Shown here: positions 30,083-40,736 of the stretch, piece after piece
How the letters are laid out: every line of letters starts with the position of its first letter
Position numbering within the stretch: the stretch's first letter is position 1
NCBI GenBank assembly: GCA_001606155.1
Contig: LODT01000035.1
Location: 796,658-860,657 of the forward strand
Length of the DNA: 64,000 nucleotides
Direction: 5' to 3'
Origin: Tieghemostelium lacteum
Lineage: Eukaryota > Evosea > Eumycetozoa > Dictyosteliales > Raperosteliaceae
Made by a program: the position numbers and the translations under genes
Notes under the pieces: model-generated
The model's input: the letters and a program-made list of their open reading frames with translations, nothing else
The model's database searches: none
Told to the model about the DNA's origin: nothing

Positions 30083-33000
30083 TTATGGATACTGATTTGG
30101 ATTTTGATGATCACCACCACCTATATTATCAAGATTTTCATCAACAGCATTATTGTTATTATCATTGTTATTGTTATTATCATTTGGAATTGGATTTGGG
30201 TTTAAATTTGGAGAATCGTCAATGGTGATATTATTGAAATTATTATTGTTGTTGTTTATATTCATTGGGGGCATTTCAATGTCATCATCATCATCTTCAC
30301 CTTTGTCATGGAACATCTTGTGATATCTACCCTTGTTGGCAATGAGTTCATCATGGGTACCTTGTTCAACTAAATAACCTTTTTCAAGTACAAATATTCT
30401 ATCACAATCACGAACAGCAGCAACCTTGTGAGCAACCATAACAACAGTGTGACCTTGAGTAAGTTTCTTTATAGAGTTTGTAATAGCCTCTTCAGATTCA
30501 GGATCCAATTCAGAAGTAATTTCATCGAGTAACATAATCTTTCTCTTTGCACATATAGCTCTGGCAATTGCAATTCTCTTCTTTTGACCACCTGACAACA
30601 AGTTACCAGCAGATCCTAAAACAGTTTGGTACTGTCCTGGTAAATCTACAATAAATTCATGAGCATTTGCCAATTTGGCAGCTTCTTGAATCTCTTCTAG
30701 TGTTGGATCATCAATGGCATAACCAATATTCTCAGCAATAGTTGCATCGAATAGATATGGTTGTTGATGTACACAGGTAACAAATCCTCTAAGAGTTGAT
30801 GGTCTTATCTTATTGATATCGATATTGTCCAGTAGAATCTTACCGTCTTGTAATTGATAGAATTTGGAAATCAATTCTAATAATGTTGATTTACCACTAC
30901 CTGATGGACCTACTAAACCATAACATTTACCATTCTCCAATTTCATATTGATATTATGTAGAACTTCAACTTCAGGTCTAGTTGGATATCTAAAGTTAAC
31001 ATTCTTGAATTCAATGTCACCTTTAACATTATCCAATTCAACATAGTTAGATTCCAATACATTCATCTCCATAACTGAGATACCAGTTTGTTTATAGTAC
31101 TGTTCTTGTTGTTTCTTCTTTTGTTTTTTCTGTCTCTTTTTAAGTTCCTTAGCACTCAATGTACTCTCATCTACATTATCTTCTGTAATTTCACTTTCAG
31201 TATTATTGTTATTATTATTGTTGTTATTATTATTTGGATTTGGAGTATTGATGATTGCACCATCAACTTTTGGAGATGTTGATGTAACTACAGAACCCTT
31301 TTCATCTTCTAATCTCTTCTTTTCAGCTTCATCTCTATCAGCCTTCTCCTCTTCTAATGTAGTACGTTTTCTAGGAGCTGAACGAAGGATCATAAAGACT
31401 CTAGTAGCAGAAGCAAGAGATTGTACATAGGATATATAGACACCAAACAATGTGTTTGAAGATTCAATTACATAACCAATATACAATGAAAAACTGACTA
31501 AAAGACCAACTGAGAATTCCTTATTGATTGATAAATAAGTACCATAGTAGAGAATAGTGAATGCAAGTGACTCAACCATAAGCCATTTAATGGAACTTGC
31601 CAAGGTATTGTTGATAATAAGTTTACGAGCTGTAATGAAGACGTCCATCAACTGTGTAGAGTACATTTTAATTTCCTTTTCTTGACGACAATAGTTGGTG
31701 ACAACTTGCATGTTTACCATAGACTCTGTACCGTGTTTAGATGCCTTACTGTTGTGGTAGAGAAGTGCTCTGGTTAGACGTTTAGAGAACTTGGATTGAA
31801 CTTGAGTTACAATTGCCAAAACTGGAATGGTAGCAAAGAATGCTAAGGATAGCTTCCAAGAAATGGAGAAGATGAATACCAAAGATCCAACAAATTTACA
31901 AATACCAGTAGCAATACTCAATGGAATACCAGTTAGTGCACTTCTGAGCATTGGTGAATCTACAATTAAAACATTCATTAAAACTTGTGGATTGTTCTTT
32001 TGGAAGAAACCCATATCCTGTGCAATCAGTGCTCTAAAGACCTTGTTTTGAAGTTTCATAACCATTCTTTCATTTACAATACCAGTGATCCATGATGATA
32101 TGGTTGAGAATACAAATTCAATGAATGCCAAGACAAAAATGTAGATAAAGTCTGAACGAAGGTCTCCAATACTATTGGTTGTTGGAATGGCTTGAATAAT
32201 CTTACCGATGTAGAATGGTTGGAGAATGGAAGCTGCTGTAGATACCAATGAACACCCAGTTGCAATAACCAATGAGATTATAAATGGTGATACAAGACAA
32301 TATAAATCTGGAATGGTGACTTTGGATGTCTTATCCTTGTATTTAATATTGATATCTGATCTCTTTCCTTTTCCACCATAATAAGAACCATTTCCATCCT
32401 TGTCTTCTTTATACTCTAGATACTTGATTAGACCAATGAAGACACTCATTAAAATCATAGTACCACCAGCAACAATCATTATGATATAGTTATAAGATAA
32501 GAATTTATCACATTTCTTGCTGAGTGAATTGTAATTGTAACCATCATTACATGAGGAAACTATACAAGTAGACCATTGAAGATCGCCCTGACAATGTTGT
32601 GAACCTACACCATTGGGTACTGAACAAATTTGAATTTCACCAGGACCACATTGGGGACATGTTTCAGCCCATTCATATGTACCTTGATCACCATGTACTA
32701 CAAATGAAAAAGGTTGACCTACTGGTTTACCTTCAGAATTTAATCTAGGGATAGGAACATTAGTTCCGATAATTGTGAATTTCAATACACTGGTTTGATT
32801 AGGTTTGAATATAATAGTTTCAACATTATTAATTGTATCAGGAATGGGTATTCCTGCACCATTATTAATTGAATTTCCAAGGAAAATGGTGTTGAGAACT
32901 CTCAATTGTAGATCGAGGTTATTTACAAGATTATAAAATGCACCACTGTTGGAGGGTGGATCTGACCATACTAATGTACCAGTAACTGAAGGAACTGATG

Positions 33001-35421
33001 TATTTCCACTGATTGGAGTATATTTTACACAATAGCTAACAGATTGATTTGTTGTGACAGAAGATTCTTTCCAATCTAATGGAGATTGGCCACGATCAAG
33101 TCCACCTAAACCAATCCATCTTTTTGATGGGTTACTGGAGAATGATAATAAGTCACCGAGTTTAATAGCACCCCAACCTTGAGCATTGGAGGATCCTGGG
33201 ACTTTACCTTCATTTGCCTTTGGGAAGGTACCATCCGCAATTTGATATGTTCCATTTACAAGCTCTGCATTATTGATCAAAAGTGCTTTCAAAAGACTTG
33301 CTGTGGGTTTCATTTTGTGTTGAGCATTTGGAGATCCACTTGGGTAGTAACCTTCTGTCAAATACTGACGGAGGATAAGTGCAGAACCAGCAGCTAATGG
33401 AGTTGCCATAGATGTTCCTTCAAGTGCCAAAAGATTATCAGAAGTTGGTGTACCAGCACCACACTGATCAGTAGCATCGTTACCATTAGATCTAGAAGAT
33501 ACAATAAATTGACCTGGTGCTACCAAATCTGGTTTAATTCTACCATCAAATGTTGGACCTCTACTTGAAAATGATGCAATATTATTTGGAGAGAATTTAG
33601 CTGGACCTCCAATTTGTGTTTGATTCAAACTTATTGCTTTTAGAGTATCTGGACAACATGCTTGTAAACCCCTTACAGTTGCCTGATCAGTACAACATTG
33701 AGTTGGTGTATAGGTACAATATATATCATTGAATGCACATGCTCCTCTAGTTATAAAACTCTGAGCTGTTTCTACATAATTTGTAAATGTTGGTGCATCC
33801 AAAAAACTTTCAAATCTATTCATTTGAGCACCAATAACCAATGCATTCTTTGCAGTGGCTTGTGATAACAATGCTCCAAACTCTCCTTCATTACCTGCAG
33901 CTCTTAAAATTAAAAAGTCCTGTATTTAAAAATATTAGTATATAATTAATATATTCGTTAAATGTTTTGTAAAGTGTGAAAACATACTTCATTTTTGTAA
34001 ATAAAAGTGTCAATTTCCATTGCAGGCACTGAATAACTGCCATCAAAACCCAAGAGTGAGAAAGAACCCCATGAATCACCGTGAATTCTTGCACCGACAT
34101 CATAGATTCTCTGGTACATATCAATAAGTGATGCTGGTGGTTGTGGACCTGTATCAGTGGGCTTTTGAATATCATAAAATGCAATTTTAGCTTGATTAGC
34201 AACACCTTGGTACTCGGCAATTGGTAGTGTAGATTGAGCAGGTGCACCAGCCATTGAGCCAGCTACATGTGTACCATGACCTTCAACAGTATCTTCCAAA
34301 TCAGCTGATGTTGAGATATAGGTAACAATTTTTCTGTGATTCATATTTATGGTATTGAATGGAACTGGATTGTTAACATCAGAGAAGAAACAATGACTAA
34401 CATCTATACCAGTATCAGCAATACCAATGATTTGACCTTGACCTCTCAATGGAATATCTTGATTGTTATTCTGAACAAAATCACCATTGACACGTGAGAA
34501 CAGTACAGTAGGTGCAAATTTATTTGCAGTTTTACTTGGTAGATATCTTTCAAGCCACATACACTCCATCTGAGATGCAATCCAATTGTATACAATTTTT
34601 TCGTATCTCTCTAAAGGATATTGATCACCATTTTTAGAAACTACTAATGAACGAATTTTAAAACCAACTGGATCTAAATCAAATTGAATATCAACCATTG
34701 GATCACCCCTAATTAACTGATTGAGGTATGATTTTTCGTCTATAATCCATTTGGTTTTTAGATTTTCCAAGATTTGTAATTTTTCAATGGTTGTGAGAAT
34801 GTTTAGAATTTCATCATGACTTGGAATATTTAGGAGAATGTCAACTGGAAGACCAACTAGAACATTGAAATCATTGGATACCTTGTGATTGGATTCATAT
34901 TTACCAACCCATGAGATAAATTTCATAGTTTTGGCTAGATCTAGAGCCTGTTGATTTGACATTACGACTAAGAGACTGTCATGTGGTATATAGCTTATAA
35001 TTCTAGACTGATACAATATATCACTGTGATCCCATTTAGTCTCACCAGAAGATAGATAGTCACTAACAATGGATTTATCATTGTGATCAATTGTGGATTT
35101 GAATTGTACCAAATAAAGATCCATATCCAAATGACTGTTTACTTGTTGGCTTAGTGCCTTTTGATTGTATCGATAATTGTCATGATGAATACTTGGTACA
35201 GATCTAGTATCTATAACTTGACTCTTCAAATGAATATTTTTTGCATTTGGAGAGATCTCTACAGATTTTATAGAATTTCCAAACCAATCTTGAAACGTAT
35301 AGGTACCACTACTTTTATTGGTTTTATATGTATACTGACTTACTGAATACTCCAGAGCAAACAACAATGCAACTGCTACAAATCCCAATAATAGGAATCT
35401 AATATATGGTTGATTTTTCAT
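30083..35421 (-). CDS. tag-family serine protease / ABC transporter fusion
   Basis: Complement(join(30083..33919, 33988..35421)), 1756 aa; one 68-bp intron (GTATGT...CAG, phase 0). An N-terminal signal anchor ([17 protein letters not shown]) precedes a subtilisin-like domain with the triad D336 ([11 protein letters not shown]), H382 (GHGTHVAG) and S648 (EGTSMATP). The wide H-to-S spacing reflects a Cys-containing insert ([16 protein letters not shown]). A further beta domain and membrane helix (about 960-985) lead to one ABC membrane domain and one nucleotide-binding domain: Walker [10 protein letters not shown] (about 1480), signature LLSGGQKKR, Walker [10 protein letters not shown]. The tail is acidic and Asn-rich. 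This architecture is known from dictyostelid TagA-TagD; TagC is thought to process and export the SDF-2 peptide precursor in prestalk cells. Which paralog this is cannot be decided here. Confidence 0.95.
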
Positions 35422-35634
35422 ATTATATTATAAATTCAAATTATTGTATAATAGTTATCATAAATGTATATATAAATTTCAGAAATAAGATGACTATTAA
35501 CTAATTAATTTGGTGATTAAATAAAGAAAATATGATTATTAATATTTGTGATTTATAATTTTAAATAAAAGTTTTTTTTTTCTTTAATTGAGTAAAGATG
35601 ATTTGAAACAACTAATGTATAGCTTTCAATCTAT

Positions 35635-35754
35635 ATGTTTGTGGGTTATAAATTAGATGAAACAATTAATTGTTTTGATGTAACACAAGTGATTTCAAAT
35701 AATTTGAAACGAAAAAGGACTTTAACTCCTAGTGGAAAGAAATTAAAAGTATAA
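35635..35754 (+). CDS. possible small gene or first exon (39 aa)
   Basis: ATG to stop codes MFVGYKLDETINCFDVTQV followed by ISNNLKRKRTLTPSGKKLKV, with normal codon use and a basic, nuclear-signal-like end. The last codons contain GTATAA (35749), which could be a donor; a CAG at about 35857-35859 would then join KKLK in phase 0 to MKLQLDKKQQTTYKQ and a stop. No family recognised. It might also be chance, but the amino-acid order looks unlike random AT-rich translation. Confidence 0.3.
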   Translation: MFVGYKLDETINCFDVTQVISNNLKRKRTLTPSGKKLKV

Positions 35755-36504
35755 ATGAAGAGATAATCTATCTTTTTTCAATCTAACCAAATAAAGATAA
35801 AAAAAAAAATATATTTTTTTTTAAATAAAACTGATGATTTTTCTTATTGGTATCAGATGAAGTTGCAGTTAGATAAAAAACAACAAACAACATACAAACA
35901 ATAATATATAAAAAATTGAAAAACACCAGATATGTGATACCAAATTAATATTTGTAAATTTTAATATACCAGAATATTTAAATGATGGCAAAAACAATTT
36001 TTATATAGTAATACTCTACTGTTACTTTCAGTAGAAAATAACATCATTTTTTAACCAAACCTGCTCTTATTAGTTGTATATATATATCTTTTTTTTTTAA
36101 AAATAGTACACAGTGCTAACCCCATCCCACACACTTTACTATTATTATATTTTAAAAAAAAAAACATCAATTGTGTTTTAGAAATGACAAATTGTTTAGT
36201 TGATATAATTGAACAAGTGTGAAATTTGGAGAGTGTGAGTGTGAAATGTGAGTTTGTTGTTGTTGCTTTGATTGATATTTACATATAAATATTTGATATC
36301 TTCACTAAAGGTAGGGTTGTAAAAAAAAACAAAGATTCTTTTGAAAGAGTTTATCTGTAGAAGTGTAGTGTTTAATTGCTTTTTGATTGTTATGAGATGT
36401 ATATCTTTATCTACCTCTTTTAATATATCTACAGCTGAGATTCAAATGTATGGTGGTCGATTATTTATTTTATATACATTGTGTTTTTTTTTTTTTGTGA
36501 GAAA

Positions 36505-36630
36505 CATCTGGTGTTGCCCACACTGACTGTACTTGATGAATAGGAAGAGGGGTAGGTATTGACCTTATTTAGCCAAGGTCTTTAATTCTGTGGAGAGGAA
36601 GAGTTATTTGAACTAATTTTGATTCGTCTG
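36505..36630. ncRNA. candidate structured RNA (GC-elevated island)
   Basis: A 125-bp stretch clearly less AT-rich than its flanks. It contains a perfect 6-bp hairpin GACCTT/AAGGTC (36561-36580), the string GTGGAGAGGAA (36590-36600) and AATTTTGA (36615-36622), which would do as an Sm site on the + strand. The last two recall the 3' half of U5 snRNA, but the invariant U5 loop (GCCUUUUAC) and the pairing 5' strand are missing. No open frame of note. Strand and class are undetermined. Confidence 0.3.
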
Positions 36631-36725
36631 TGATGTGTGGTTTTTTTTTTTTTGCCTGCATTTTTGAAGGTTTGTTGTTTTTTTGAAAAAGAGGTATTTT
36701 AGGTAGTTGACATTTTTAGGTTGGT

Positions 36726-37133
36726 TTATAGTTTTTCTTTTATTAGCCTTTTATTGAAATGTGCTAGATTAACTTGTGTACTATTATTACTATTAAAAAT
36801 GAAAGTTTTTACTATATGACTATTATTACTATTTAGATCTTGTATAGAGGGTAACTCTTCACAACGAAGTGCACCACCAATACCCATAAATACACCAAAT
36901 GTACCTGCTAATTGCAATGTAATTTTACCTAAATTAAAGAATAACATTCTACCTTTTATTCTTCTACCAAATAACGATATAGATCCAACGAGGAAACCAA
37001 ATACTGAACCTACTGCAGCACCCATTGTAAAACCCATTTTTATACTCTCCCAACATTGATTAACATTCTCAACTGTTTTCTTTTTATCTTCAACAGGAGT
37101 CTGTTGATGAACTTCTCTTTTTGGCATTGGCAT
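36726..37133 (-). CDS. romo1: ROMO1 / Mgr2 homolog with C-terminal extension
   Basis: Single exon, 135 aa. The core CWESIKMGFTMGAAVGSVFG, then GRMLFFNLGKITLQLAGTFG and VFMGIGGALRC, is the ROMO1/Mgr2 signature: two glycine-zipper membrane helices joined by a basic loop (RRIKGR). Mgr2 is a TIM23-complex subunit that gates lateral release of inner-membrane proteins; ROMO1 is its human counterpart (established). The homologs end near the final RC (79 aa in human), whereas this one adds about 45 residues rich in Asn and Ser after it. The core call is firm, and the extension is continuous with it in one frame. Confidence 0.92.
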   Translation of the reverse strand: MPMPKREVHQQTPVEDKKKTVENVNQCWESIKMGFTMGAAVGSVFGFLVGSISLFGRRIKGRMLFFNLGKITLQLAGTFGVFMGIGGALRCEELPSIQDLNSNNSHIVKTFIFNSNNSTQVNLAHFNKRLIKEKL

Positions 37134-37496
37134 TTTTTTTTTATAATATAGATATCTGTAATTGAGATTTCTGATGTTTTAGTCTCACTGCCGATTTTTA
37201 AAATTAAAAAAAAAATTAATAAAACATTTTGAAAATCATTATTTGTAAATGAATCATAATTATGTTTTTAGAGTGATAATAAATATAAAGTAATATTTAA
37301 GATAAGTTGAATTTTATATCATTTTTATAGTAATTTTAAAAATGTATTTTTATTTTTCTCAAGAATATTTTAGAGGTAGGAAATTAAAACAAGCTTATAT
37401 TTTGGTTTGTGATGAGGTGATAATATAATGAAATATTATATTTTGAAATTGAGTTTTTTTGAAATTATTATAATATATTTTGATGTAATTGGTTTT
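37134..37496. other. AT-rich intergenic gap
   Basis: Between the ROMO1 start and the dcsA stop, both reverse strand. Nearly all A/T with several A or T tracts; it must hold the ROMO1 promoter and the dcsA 3' end. No open frame or structured element seen. Confidence 0.5.
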
Positions 37497-40400
37497 TTAA
37501 CCAACTCTTGGAATACAGACTTTAACATCAACAAAGAGTAATACCAAGAAGGCCAAAATAATGAATACCAAAATATTGTGTGCATGGTAAGATGAAGCAT
37601 ATGGCCATTGTTTCTCAGATTGACGGAGAGCCATAGGAATGAATGACCATAAATGCCAGCAAGTTGAGAATGCAAAACCAGCTACAACGATAAGTAACCA
37701 CATATCATTTTGGAAACAATTGAAACGAAGGAATGCTGAAAGCATTGCAACAATATTGAGGATAAACAAGATAATATTTGGGAAGAACAGACGAGAGTTC
37801 TTAATGGTATCAGATTCCTTGTTAGATGAACGGAAAGATTGTTCAGCCTTCTTATTTCCACCGGTTTCATGAGCTTGTAGATCTTGATTGGCTAAATGGT
37901 ATTGACGGAAACCTGGTACTACAACTGGTTTCTTTACGAAATCTCTTTGCCAGTTCCACATGGCTAACTTGTGACGAGATAATTTTCTGGCTTTGAGTAA
38001 TTTGACAATGGATGCACTACCTTCTTTCCAAGCACTGATATATGTACCAGCAAAAGCAAAGAAAGTTTGTTCTGCTCTCCATAAATCAGTAGCTTCTACC
38101 CAAAGTGATGGACCAGCTTTGTTGGCTTCGTATGGACGACGTGCTCTTAAAACCATATATTGAATAACTCTTGGTAAGATCATAACTGGAATCATACCGA
38201 CCAAAATGAAAATAATTGGATCTTTGACGACAATTGGTACACACCATACAGACATAATTAAAGGAGAGATACCATAGAAGAAAGCAGTTGGGGATAAGAA
38301 TGGATAGATACATGAATCCAAATTATAAAGCATCTTTCTCCAACCTAACTTCTTTCTGATGTAACCCCATGGAGTGAGTGAAAAGATTTCAACAGCACCT
38401 TGTGCCCAACGTTTTCTTTGTTCTAGAGTTTCTTTGATATCAACTGGAGCAGTACCTACTACTAAAACTTCATTGTGATACCATGATTTATAACCAGAGA
38501 CTTGTAATTTCATACCAGTATACATATCTTCTGTTACAGAGTTGTACATAATACCACCGATATTGTAAAGTGGGAGACGACGGAAAATAGCATTAGTACC
38601 TACGAATGGACATGCATCATTTGCAGAACGACCTTCCATTACTGGACCATAAAACTCCATGTTTCTGTGACCTAGAGGATCATCAACTGGATAGATATTA
38701 TTAAAGAACTGAGGAGTTTGTACAAATGCACAATCTTTACCTGCATCAGAATAGAAATATGGCATAACACGATTGAGGAACTCTGGATGTGGTTGTTGAT
38801 CTGCATCAAGAAGACCCATAAATTCAAAGTCATCATGAGTTGATTCATTAAAGAGTGCATTGTTAATGTTACCAGCTTTGTTATGTGGAATGGGTGGTTT
38901 ACGTCTACGTAAATAAGTACATTTTGGAGAGACAACTGTACCAGCACCTTGGAAGTCAATACGAACATTACCAGCAGAGATTTCATCCCATGGTACTTCT
39001 TGACGACCCATCATCAATACATGGTAGTGAGCCATATCCAAAGTCTCTGGGTTGATAAATCTGAGACGATATTGGTCATTTTGTTCACGAACAAAGTCTT
39101 TAATATAGTCTCTTCTCATGAGTACGGAACGAATCAATGGTCTAAAGAAAGCAGATCCGTGCCATAAGGATTGTAGTGATTCAATTGAGAAACCATAGAT
39201 TGTATCTCTTTCACGATCAGTAAATGTTCTGTATGGTGAGAATGAATCTTCACGGAGTTTAGTAATTAAATCTCTCTCGTCATTTGAAACCTCAGTTGAA
39301 CGTTCATTTTCAGAACCATTCCAGGCATTCAATAAAAAGTATTCAATGAACCATTGTACTTCAGATTCAATGACTTCTTTGGTGGATTGTTCAATTCTTG
39401 CTGAGGTTTCAGTCAAGATACCATGTGGGTCATTGGACTCATTGGATTCGGGTGGATTGATTCTGTGAACTGCATAGACAGCTCTTTGTAAGAGAATGTA
39501 AAGGAAGTTCTTTTCAACGGATTGGAGATGTGCCCAACCTCTAGATTCTCTGAAATTGATAGAATCATCCAAAAGACCAATCCATAATTTGTCAGATGGA
39601 TAGTTCATTGAGATTGCAGTTCTAAAGGTACGACTGACAATTGAGGGTGGTTCTTTATAGGTACAAACATACATCATAATAGTAGGATGTGTTTTTCTTC
39701 GTTTTTGAAGGATCTGTTCCAATGTTACAACAAGAATAAAGGTACATGGATTGGTGAAATTATTCAAATGTAAAGCTGAACCCAAGAAGGAGATAAACTC
39801 TACAATCAAGAAAATAATACTATAACTGGTAGTGTACCAATCCGTTTTGTTAATAGTCCAACCAGAACGATAGGCAAAGTAAAAGAGATTCCAAATCAAG
39901 AAAACAGCCATCGTTGCCTGCAAGACACTGTGAGAGAAATATGGTTTGACCTCATAGACGACTTCTCTCTTTTCTTCGCCCACAATAATATCCAATGTAT
40001 CTTCATTGTCCTTTGGTTTTGATTTGGTCTTGGACTGAGAACTAGCAGATTCCTTTTGAGAAGATTTAGATGAACTTGAGCTTTGAGTGTTGGTACCATA
40101 CAATTCCTTTTGCAATTGTTGTTCGTGATATATTCTAGCCTGTCTCATCTTTTCTTCCATCTCTTTGGGAGTGAGATCAGGGTCAACCAAAGTATCAAAC
40201 TCACCATTGGTAGCTGGAGTTGAAGAGGTCTTCATTGGTGATTTTATATCTTTTTGAGAAGAAGAGGAATATGGTGGTGGATTAGAAGATGAATTGGAGC
40301 TTACTTGAAGTGGAGTGCTGTTATCAACCTCCAAACCCTCGGTAATTGGTAAACCTTCGGTTATATTACCATCACCAGTACCTAGATTATCATCACCAGT

Positions 40401-40736
40401 GTGGTCACCATAGATATCCATTAAAGTATTTTTCTTTTTCAGAATACCACCACCACTACTCTTGTTTAATTTTCTTTCAGATTCCTTACGGAGGGCTTTC
40501 TTTTTCAAGTCTGATCGATCTGCCATTGTAGGTTTACCAGCTGAATCTTTATTCTTCCATTTTAGATTATTGGATGAATTTTTATATTTTAAATTCTTGC
40601 TGCTACCTGCTCCACTACTAATTAAATTGTGACTACTTGTTGCATTATTATTGTTTTGACTACTACTGCTACTAGTTGTTGTTGTTGTAGTAGTTGTTTT
40701 ATTAGTTGGAGTATTTATTGGAATATCTCCATCCAT
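37497..40736 (-). CDS. dcsA: cellulose synthase
   Basis: Single exon, 1079 aa, close to D. discoideum DcsA. A long low-complexity N-terminus (Thr/Ser/Asn-rich, then Lys-rich, about residues 1-250) precedes two membrane helices (ATMAVFLIWNLFYFAYRSGW; IIFLIVEFISFLGSALHL). The GT2 catalytic core has YKEPPSIVSRTF, LLDDS, DAD (GLLDADQQPHP, about 642), TED (NSVTEDMYTG, about 734) and QRKRW (about 775), the full D, DxD, TED, QxxRW set of processive beta-glucan synthases. At least six further membrane helices follow. DcsA makes the cellulose of stalk, slug sheath and spore coat (established in D. discoideum), and the gene is developmentally induced there. The long upstream intergenic DNA fits such regulation. 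Confidence 0.96.
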   Translation of the reverse strand: MDGDIPINTPTNKTTTTTTTTSSSSSQNNNNATSSHNLISSGAGSSKNLKYKNSSNNLKWKNKDSAGKPTMADRSDLKKKALRKESERKLNKSSGGGILKKKNTLMDIYGDHTGDDNLGTGDGNITEGLPITEGLEVDNSTPLQVSSNSSSNPPPYSSSSQKDIKSPMKTSSTPATNGEFDTLVDPDLTPKEMEEKMRQARIYHEQQLQKELYGTNTQSSSSSKSSQKESASSQSKTKSKPKDNEDTLDIIVGEEKREVVYEVKPYFSHSVLQATMAVFLIWNLFYFAYRSGWTINKTDWYTTSYSIIFLIVEFISFLGSALHLNNFTNPCTFILVVTLEQILQKRRKTHPTIMMYVCTYKEPPSIVSRTFRTAISMNYPSDKLWIGLLDDSINFRESRGWAHLQSVEKNFLYILLQRAVYAVHRINPPESNESNDPHGILTETSARIEQSTKEVIESEVQWFIEYFLLNAWNGSENERSTEVSNDERDLITKLREDSFSPYRTFTDRERDTIYGFSIESLQSLWHGSAFFRPLIRSVLMRRDYIKDFVREQNDQYRLRFINPETLDMAHYHVLMMGRQEVPWDEISAGNVRIDFQGAGTVVSPKCTYLRRRKPPIPHNKAGNINNALFNESTHDDFEFMGLLDADQQPHPEFLNRVMPYFYSDAGKDCAFVQTPQFFNNIYPVDDPLGHRNMEFYGPVMEGRSANDACPFVGTNAIFRRLPLYNIGGIMYNSVTEDMYTGMKLQVSGYKSWYHNEVLVVGTAPVDIKETLEQRKRWAQGAVEIFSLTPWGYIRKKLGWRKMLYNLDSCIYPFLSPTAFFYGISPLIMSVWCVPIVVKDPIIFILVGMIPVMILPRVIQYMVLRARRPYEANKAGPSLWVEATDLWRAEQTFFAFAGTYISAWKEGSASIVKLLKARKLSRHKLAMWNWQRDFVKKPVVVPGFRQYHLANQDLQAHETGGNKKAEQSFRSSNKESDTIKNSRLFFPNIILFILNIVAMLSAFLRFNCFQNDMWLLIVVAGFAFSTCWHLWSFIPMALRQSEKQWPYASSYHAHNILVFIILAFLVLLFVDVKVCIPRVG

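Larger units (their letters stand above)
35422..36725. other. intergenic region upstream of the tag gene
   Basis: About 1.3 kb. It holds a small open frame at 35635-35754, poly-A/T tracts, a C-rich box CCCATCCCACACAC (36121-36134) whose reverse strand is a GBF-like G/T box, a GAGTGTGAGTGTG stretch (36229-36245) and a GC-elevated island at 36505-36630. The region serves the tag gene on its left and forms the 3' flank of the ROMO1 gene on its right. Confidence 0.5.

Noticed and set aside
36341-36526. 61-aa frame near the end of the tag upstream region
   Set aside because: Hydrophobic, Phe-rich translation of T-rich DNA ending in a T tract; no gene features.
36505-36630. U5 or U2 snRNA
   Set aside because: GTGGAGAGGAA and an Sm-like site resemble U5, and TTGGCTAA on the other strand resembles U2, but U5 loop 1, its pairing strand and the U2 branch-recognition sequence are all absent.
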